From Leptolyngbyaceae cyanobacterium CSSed165cm_216 (GTDB taxonomy: Bacteria > Cyanobacteriota > Cyanobacteriia > Phormidesmidales > Phormidesmidaceae): DNA of 13,998 bases. The stretch spans positions 1-13,998 of the forward strand of contig SLIY01000194.1 in assembly GCA_007135385.1 (NCBI GenBank). The letters run 5' to 3'. Both the position numbers and the translations under genes were made by a program. Position 1 is the stretch's first letter. Every line of letters starts with the position of its first letter. Below are positions 12,255 through 13,998 of the stretch, in pieces. A model generated the notes under the pieces. That model was not told the DNA's origin. It did not search any database and saw only the letters and a program-made list of their open reading frames with translations.

Positions 12255-13766
12255 ATGAAGCTGCGCCAACTGCTTGATGGCTTACCTGCCGAGATTATCA
12301 GCGCTGGGTTTAGCCGACCCGCCCAGGGGGGGGACAGGGAGGTTAAGGGGCTGTGTACCAATTCCCATGCCTGCCAGCCCGGGGATGTGTTTATCGGTAT
12401 GCCGGGGACGCGGGTGGATGGCGGAGAATTTTGGCCCAGTGCCCTGGCGTCTGGGGCGATCGCGGCGTTGGTGTCACCCCAAGCCCTGCAGCAGCGGCCA
12501 GCCACCGATGGCTCCCCCTGGGTGATTCCGGCCGCCAACATGGCGATCGCCTGTGCGGAAGTGGCCGCCCGCTTCTACGGCTACCCGGCCCAGCAGCTGG
12601 GACTGGTGGGGGTGACCGGCACCAATGGTAAAACCACCACCACCCACTTGATCGAGCATTTACTCGGGGCCGCTGATCAGCCGACCGCCCTCTTGGGCAC
12701 CCTCTATCGCCGCTGGCCAGGGCATCAACAGACGGCCCTGTACACCACCCCCTTTGCGGTGGATTTGCAGCGGGATTTAGCGGCGGCGGTGGCCGCTGGC
12801 TGTCGTTACGGGGTGATGGAGGTGAGTTCCCATGCGTTAGCCCAACAGCGGGTGTGGGGTTGCCCCTTTGAGGTGGGGGTATTTACCAACCTGACCCAGG
12901 ATCACTTGGATTACCACCGGGATATGGAAGACTATTTCAAGGCCAAGGCCTTGCTATTCAGCGATACCTATTTGGTGGGGCGGGCCGTGGTGAATGGGGA
13001 CAACCCCTACGGACAGCGGCTGGTGGCGCAGCTGCCCCCCGAGCGGGTCTGGCGCTACAGCACCGCAGACCCCAACGCCGACCTGTACACTGGGGATTTG
13101 GCTTACCAGGCGACGGGGGTGACCGGTACCCTGCACACGCCACTAGGGGCGATCGCGTTTACCTCGCCCTTGGTGGGGCAATTTAACCTGGAAAATCTGC
13201 TGGCAGCGGTGGGGGCGGTGCTCCACCTGGGGATTTCGCTGGACACGGTAGCGGCAGCCCTACCTCAGTTTGGCGGGGTACCAGGCCGGATGGAACAGGT
13301 GACTGTGGCCCCCAACCAAGACATCAGTGTGATTGTGGACTATGCCCACACCCCCGATAGCTTGAAGAATTCCCTCCAGGCGGCTCGCCCCTTTGTGCCG
13401 GGTCGGCTGATCTGTGTGTTTGGCTGCGGGGGCGATCGCGATCGCACCAAACGGCCCCAGATGGGTGGCATTGCCTATGATTTGGCCGATGTGGTGGTGG
13501 TCACCTCTGACAACCCCCGCACCGAAGACCCCGACCGAATTCTGCAGGATATTGTGGCAGGGATTCCAGCGGAGCTGGGGGCTGACCAGGTGATAGGCGA
13601 TCGGGCCACCGCCATTGCTGCCGCCATTGCCATGGCCCAACCCGGAGACGGGGTGCTGATTGCCGGTAAAGGCCATGAAGACTATCAAATTCTGGGGACT
13701 GAAAAGATCCACTTCGACGACCGAGAGCAGGCTCGTCACGGCTTGGTAAAACGCTATCAGCCATGA
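12255..13766 (+). CDS. murE: UDP-MurNAc-tripeptide synthetase (meso-DAP adding)
   Basis: This 503-residue cytoplasmic ligase adds the third amino acid to UDP-MurNAc-L-Ala-D-Glu in peptidoglycan precursor synthesis. The N-terminal UDP-binding domain (about 1-110) has CTNSHACQPGDVFIG. The central ATPase domain has the P-loop TGTNGKTTT at 121-129, MEVSSHAL at 188-195 and DHLDYHRDMEDYFKAKALLF, with K231 at the expected carbamylated position. The C-terminal domain has VDYAHTPDSL, CGGDRDRTKRP and SDNPRTEDP. DNPR (419-422) is the signature of meso-diaminopimelate specificity. The start is fixed by AAGGAG 8 bases upstream. It is the last gene of a plus-strand run after the AI-2E-family and glutaredoxin-like genes. 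It carries several HIP1 octamers, including two overlapping ones. Confidence 0.96.
   Translation: MKLRQLLDGLPAEIISAGFSRPAQGGDREVKGLCTNSHACQPGDVFIGMPGTRVDGGEFWPSALASGAIAALVSPQALQQRPATDGSPWVIPAANMAIACAEVAARFYGYPAQQLGLVGVTGTNGKTTTTHLIEHLLGAADQPTALLGTLYRRWPGHQQTALYTTPFAVDLQRDLAAAVAAGCRYGVMEVSSHALAQQRVWGCPFEVGVFTNLTQDHLDYHRDMEDYFKAKALLFSDTYLVGRAVVNGDNPYGQRLVAQLPPERVWRYSTADPNADLYTGDLAYQATGVTGTLHTPLGAIAFTSPLVGQFNLENLLAAVGAVLHLGISLDTVAAALPQFGGVPGRMEQVTVAPNQDISVIVDYAHTPDSLKNSLQAARPFVPGRLICVFGCGGDRDRTKRPQMGGIAYDLADVVVVTSDNPRTEDPDRILQDIVAGIPAELGADQVIGDRATAIAAAIAMAQPGDGVLIAGKGHEDYQILGTEKIHFDDREQARHGLVKRYQP
13432..13445. repeat. Two overlapping HIP1 octamers inside murE
   Basis: GCGATCGC at 13432-13439 overlaps a second copy at 13438-13445, in the codons for GGDRDR of MurE. 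HIP1 is the over-represented palindromic octamer of many cyanobacterial genomes; at least twelve copies occur in this window, most of them inside genes. Confidence 0.8.
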
Positions 13767-13911
13767 CCCAAGATTGCGGCTTTGCCATATGATGTGAACA
13801 CACCCAACCATGGGTAGCGCCAGATTTGCAGATACCGATACTCTGGGAGAATGTCAGAGGATTGCAACTGTATCCAACCAAACTATCTGCTATTCCGCAT
13901 GAAAGAGCACC
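13767..13911. other. Gap after murE, no clear gene
   Basis: This 145-base gap holds no convincing gene or T-run terminator after the murE stop. It must contain either the end of the murE transcript or a promoter for the partial gene that follows. No hexamer pair stands out. Confidence 0.3.
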
Positions 13912-13998
13912 ATGCCGTCTTCCAGGAACAAGACCGCTTCCCTGTATCCGCTGTTGCAGGGCAGCGGTGCTGCCCCTGACTATCTTCAGGTTAAGCCC
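13912..13998 (+). CDS. Probable start of an unidentified gene, cut by window edge
   Basis: An ATG at 13912 opens a frame of 29 codons that is still open at the last base. It begins MPSSRNKTASLYPLLQ and continues GSGAAPDYLQVKP. AAGAG lies about 6 bases upstream, a fair Shine-Dalgarno sequence. The peptide is not recognised as a family from this short piece. A competing ATG at 13900 in another frame stops after 26 codons. The call is tentative because only the N-terminus is visible. Confidence 0.4.
   Translation, partial: MPSSRNKTASLYPLLQGSGAAPDYLQVKP

Noticed and set aside
13260..13811. 183-codon open frame antisense to murE and its 3' gap
   Set aside because: It overlaps the catalytic end of MurE; low-complexity His/Gly composition, no motif.
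13900..13980. 26-codon frame from ATG 13900
   Set aside because: It ends in TGA within the window, has no motif and overlaps the better frame at 13912.

Overview
The window is a stretch of cyanobacterial chromosome. Four things point that way. It carries a clear phycocyanobilin:ferredoxin oxidoreductase gene (pcyA). It contains at least twelve copies of the cyanobacterial HIP1 octamer GCGATCGC (first bases at 369, 750, 3490, 6025, 6935, 7579, 8380, 12456, 12543, 13149, 13432 and 13438). It has a remnant of the CAGGAGT heptamer repeat type found between cyanobacterial genes. Its gene set (AHAS, FtsI, MurE, guanylate kinase, MidA-type methyltransferase) is ordinary chromosomal housekeeping. No phage, transposase, CRISPR array, tRNA or rRNA is visible, and no gap between genes exceeds about 230 bases.

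Layout. Bases 1-1519 (+) hold a tight pair: a small thioredoxin-fold [2Fe-2S] ferredoxin and a MidA/NDUFAF7-family methyltransferase, 4 bases apart. A short repeat-bearing gap follows. Bases 1702-3801 (-) hold a ComFB-like small protein followed by a histidine-kinase-like protein whose ATP-binding half is badly eroded; a hairpin and repeat-rich gap lies between them. Bases 3974-4675 (+) encode a putative alpha/beta-hydrolase-like protein of unknown function. Bases 4890-6773 (+) encode acetolactate synthase large subunit, preceded by an unusual array of degenerate 18-base repeats and ending in an extra four-cysteine zinc-ribbon tail. Bases 6852-9207 (+) hold a small bitopic membrane protein with the topology of FtsL, followed by the division transpeptidase FtsI. 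Bases 9225-10725 (-) hold pcyA then gmk. Bases 10799-13766 (+) hold an AI-2E-family membrane protein, a glutaredoxin-like protein overlapping it by 4 bases, and murE. A probable gene start runs off the right edge.

How the genes relate. The FtsL-like/FtsI pair and murE belong to septal and general peptidoglycan synthesis, and the DNPR motif of MurE indicates meso-diaminopimelate peptidoglycan. AHAS begins branched-chain amino acid synthesis; its small regulatory subunit is not in the window. PcyA makes the phycobilisome and phytochrome chromophore. The ferredoxin and MidA-type methyltransferase may act together in NDH-1/complex I maturation, but that is inference. The ComFB-like protein and the degenerate kinase may form a small signalling unit.

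The points most worth a second look are the zinc-ribbon tail on AHAS, the repeat array ahead of it, the candidate for the FtsL of cyanobacteria, and the histidine kinase lacking its nucleotide-binding residues. I found no clearly novel multi-gene defence or mobile system.
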